Source: Minisyncoccota bacterium (lineage in GTDB: Bacteria; Patescibacteriota; Minisyncoccia; Phycocordibacterales; GCA-2747955). Taken from it: DNA of 6,669 nt. Positions 5,452-6,669 of this stretch are shown piece by piece. A program made the translations under genes and the position numbers. The notes beneath the pieces were generated by a model that saw only the letters and a list, made by a program, of their open reading frames with translations, was not told the DNA's origin and did not search any database. The first letter of the stretch is position 1. Each line of letters starts with the position of its first letter. The DNA is taken from positions 1-6,669 of the forward strand of contig JAGLGQ010000108.1 of the NCBI GenBank assembly GCA_023143935.1. Direction: 5' to 3'.

Positions 5452-6616
5452 AAAAAAAATAAAAAAAATAATTCCCAAAAAAGTAGTTAAAAAAATTGTA
5501 AAAAAGGGAAAAAAAAAGGAGAAAATAAAAAAAATTGATGTTGTTTCTGATAGTAAAATAGTGACGGAGGAGGGGAAAAGTGATGTTTTATTAGAGGAGG
5601 AATTAGTCGGGGTTTTGGATGAGGGTGAAATGGATGTTAATTTAGAAGATTCTGATATTGACAAAGAAGAAGATGATTTAATTTTTGAAGATGTTGATTC
5701 TGGTGGTTTTTTAGATATTGATTCTGCGACAGATAATGTGGTTTTAAATAATAAAGATAAAAAATATGATTCTGTGCAGATTTATTTAAAAGAAATTGGT
5801 CAATATGGATTGATTTCTGCTCTGGAAGAAGTGGAATTAGCCAAAGCTATTGAAAAAGGTGATGATGAGTCAAAGAAAAAGCTTGCTCGTTCAAATTTGA
5901 GATTGGTTGTGTCTATTGCAAAAAAATATGCAACAAAGTCCCCTAATTTAACATTACTTGATTTAATACAGGAGGGAAATATTGGTTTGTATAAGGCGGT
6001 TGATAAATTTGATTGGACTAGGGGGTATAAGTTTTCTACATATGCAACATGGTGGATTAGGCAAGCTGTAACTAGGGCTTTGGCGGATCAATCAAAAACT
6101 ATTAGGGTGCCTGTACATATGGTTGAAACTATTACAAAATATAAGCAAGTTTTTAGAAATCTTACAAAAGATTTAGGGAGACCGCCCGAACCAGAAGAGA
6201 TTTCTGTGGAAATGGAGCTTCCTGTAGATAAGGTTTATAATATAATGCAAATAGATCAGGGAATTGTTTCTTTAGAGACTCCAATTGGTAGTTCTGATGA
6301 CGGTAGTAAATCTACACTTTCTGATTTTATTTCTGATGATAATTCTGTGTCGGGAGATGTGGTAGCTTCACCAGAAGAGGATACTAATAAAAGAATTTTA
6401 GCTGAGGAAATTGATTGTGTTTTAGACACTTTACCAGAAAAAGAAAGAAGAATTTTAATAATGAGACATGGTCTTGATGGGGGAGTTTTTCATACTTTAG
6501 AAGAAGTTGGAAAAGAGTTTGGGGTAACAAGAGAAAGAATTAGACAAATTGAAGCAAAAGCTCACGAAAAAATTAGAGAAAGTAATTATTCTAATAGATT
6601 AAAAGGATTTTTTTAG
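5441..6616 (+). CDS. rpoD: Primary sigma factor (sigma-70 family, RpoD/SigA)
   Basis: Housekeeping sigma subunit that directs RNA polymerase to promoters. The 391 residues begin with a Lys-rich tail (4-31) and an acidic, low-complexity stretch (about 42-98), in place of a recognisable region 1.1. Region 1.2 starts near 110. Region 2 (about 145-227) has the -10 recognition helix with Trp204, Trp205, Gln208 and Thr211, matching the E. coli residues that melt and read the -10. Region 3 follows, with SLETPIG (277-283) in the region 3.2 finger. Region 4 (about 316-385) contains the helix-turn-helix [13 protein letters not shown] (362-374), with Arg364, Glu365 and Arg368 for the -35. All key residues are present, so TATAAT/TTGACA-like promoters are expected. 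The start overlaps the end of dnaG by 11 bases, implying translational coupling; no Shine-Dalgarno is near. A starts-later alternative would remove only the non-conserved tail. The stop is TAG. Confidence 0.97.
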   Translation: MPVKKKIKKIIPKKVVKKIVKKGKKKEKIKKIDVVSDSKIVTEEGKSDVLLEEELVGVLDEGEMDVNLEDSDIDKEEDDLIFEDVDSGGFLDIDSATDNVVLNNKDKKYDSVQIYLKEIGQYGLISALEEVELAKAIEKGDDESKKKLARSNLRLVVSIAKKYATKSPNLTLLDLIQEGNIGLYKAVDKFDWTRGYKFSTYATWWIRQAVTRALADQSKTIRVPVHMVETITKYKQVFRNLTKDLGRPPEPEEISVEMELPVDKVYNIMQIDQGIVSLETPIGSSDDGSKSTLSDFISDDNSVSGDVVASPEEDTNKRILAEEIDCVLDTLPEKERRILIMRHGLDGGVFHTLEEVGKEFGVTRERIRQIEAKAHEKIRESNYSNRLKGFF

Positions 6617-6622
6617 TATATA

Positions 6623-6650
6623 TTAACCAATAACTTAATTACCATATAAT
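6623..6650 (+). promoter_or_regulatory. Candidate promoter for a gene beyond the window
   Basis: A perfect TATAAT (6645-6650) lies 16 bases after TTAACC (6623-6628, four of six matches to TTGACA). Transcription would start near 6657, with only 12 or so bases left in the window. No hairpin terminator for rpoD is visible between 6617 and 6669, so rpoD transcripts may also run on. The downstream gene cannot be seen. Confidence 0.35.
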
Positions 6651-6669
6651 TTTACTACATCTTTCTCCA

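Noticed and set aside
5422..5664. Minus-strand open frame of 80 codons, Ser/Phe-rich
   Set aside because: It is the reverse of the Lys- and acid-rich rpoD N-terminus; the Phe and Ser richness simply mirrors AAA and GAA/GAT codons.
1..6669. Reassignment of UGA (to Gly or Trp), considered because no gene here stops with TGA
   Set aside because: All six genes are full length with no in-frame TGA, and Trp and Gly are encoded by normal codons. Six stops are too few to infer anything in AT-rich DNA.

Overview
This window is AT-rich (roughly a quarter to 30% G+C by eye) and densely coding. It reads well with the standard bacterial code: five genes stop with TAA, one with TAG, none with TGA, and Trp is encoded by TGG. 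The gene set, the archaeal/eukaryotic-type single-chain glycyl-tRNA synthetase, the degenerate HisRS-like protein, the lysine-rich N-terminus of the sigma factor and the weak or absent Shine-Dalgarno signals together suggest a Candidate Phyla Radiation bacterium (Patescibacteria, probably parcubacterial). That assignment is an inference from style and family resemblance, not a phylogenetic result.

Layout. Positions 52-1746 (+) hold a two-gene unit: glycyl-tRNA synthetase, then, after 6 bases, a 104-residue two-helix membrane protein with a phenylalanine heptad repeat. A short intergenic gap holds an A/T-rich hairpin that can terminate transcription from both sides. Positions 3569-1815 (-) hold a second two-gene unit: signal peptidase I, then, after 6 bases, a HisRS-fold protein that has lost the catalytic signature residues. 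A 106-base divergent intergenic region (3570-3675) carries promoter-like elements for both directions and an 18-base imperfect palindrome inside the candidate dnaG promoter. Positions 3676-6616 (+) hold DNA primase and the primary sigma factor, overlapping by 11 bases. The last 53 bases contain a candidate promoter for a gene beyond the window.

Function. The genes are core information-processing and secretion functions: tRNA charging (glyS), replication priming (dnaG), transcription initiation (rpoD) and signal-peptide removal (lepB). dnaG-rpoD is the core of the classical macromolecular-synthesis operon, here without rpsU directly upstream. The two poorly understood genes are the small membrane protein and the HisRS-like protein. 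I see no mobile element, CRISPR array, rRNA or tRNA, and no clear sign of horizontal transfer. No stretch over 300 bases lacks a gene. I do not see a wholly new multi-gene system; the HisRS-like pseudoenzyme paired with lepB is the most unusual item.
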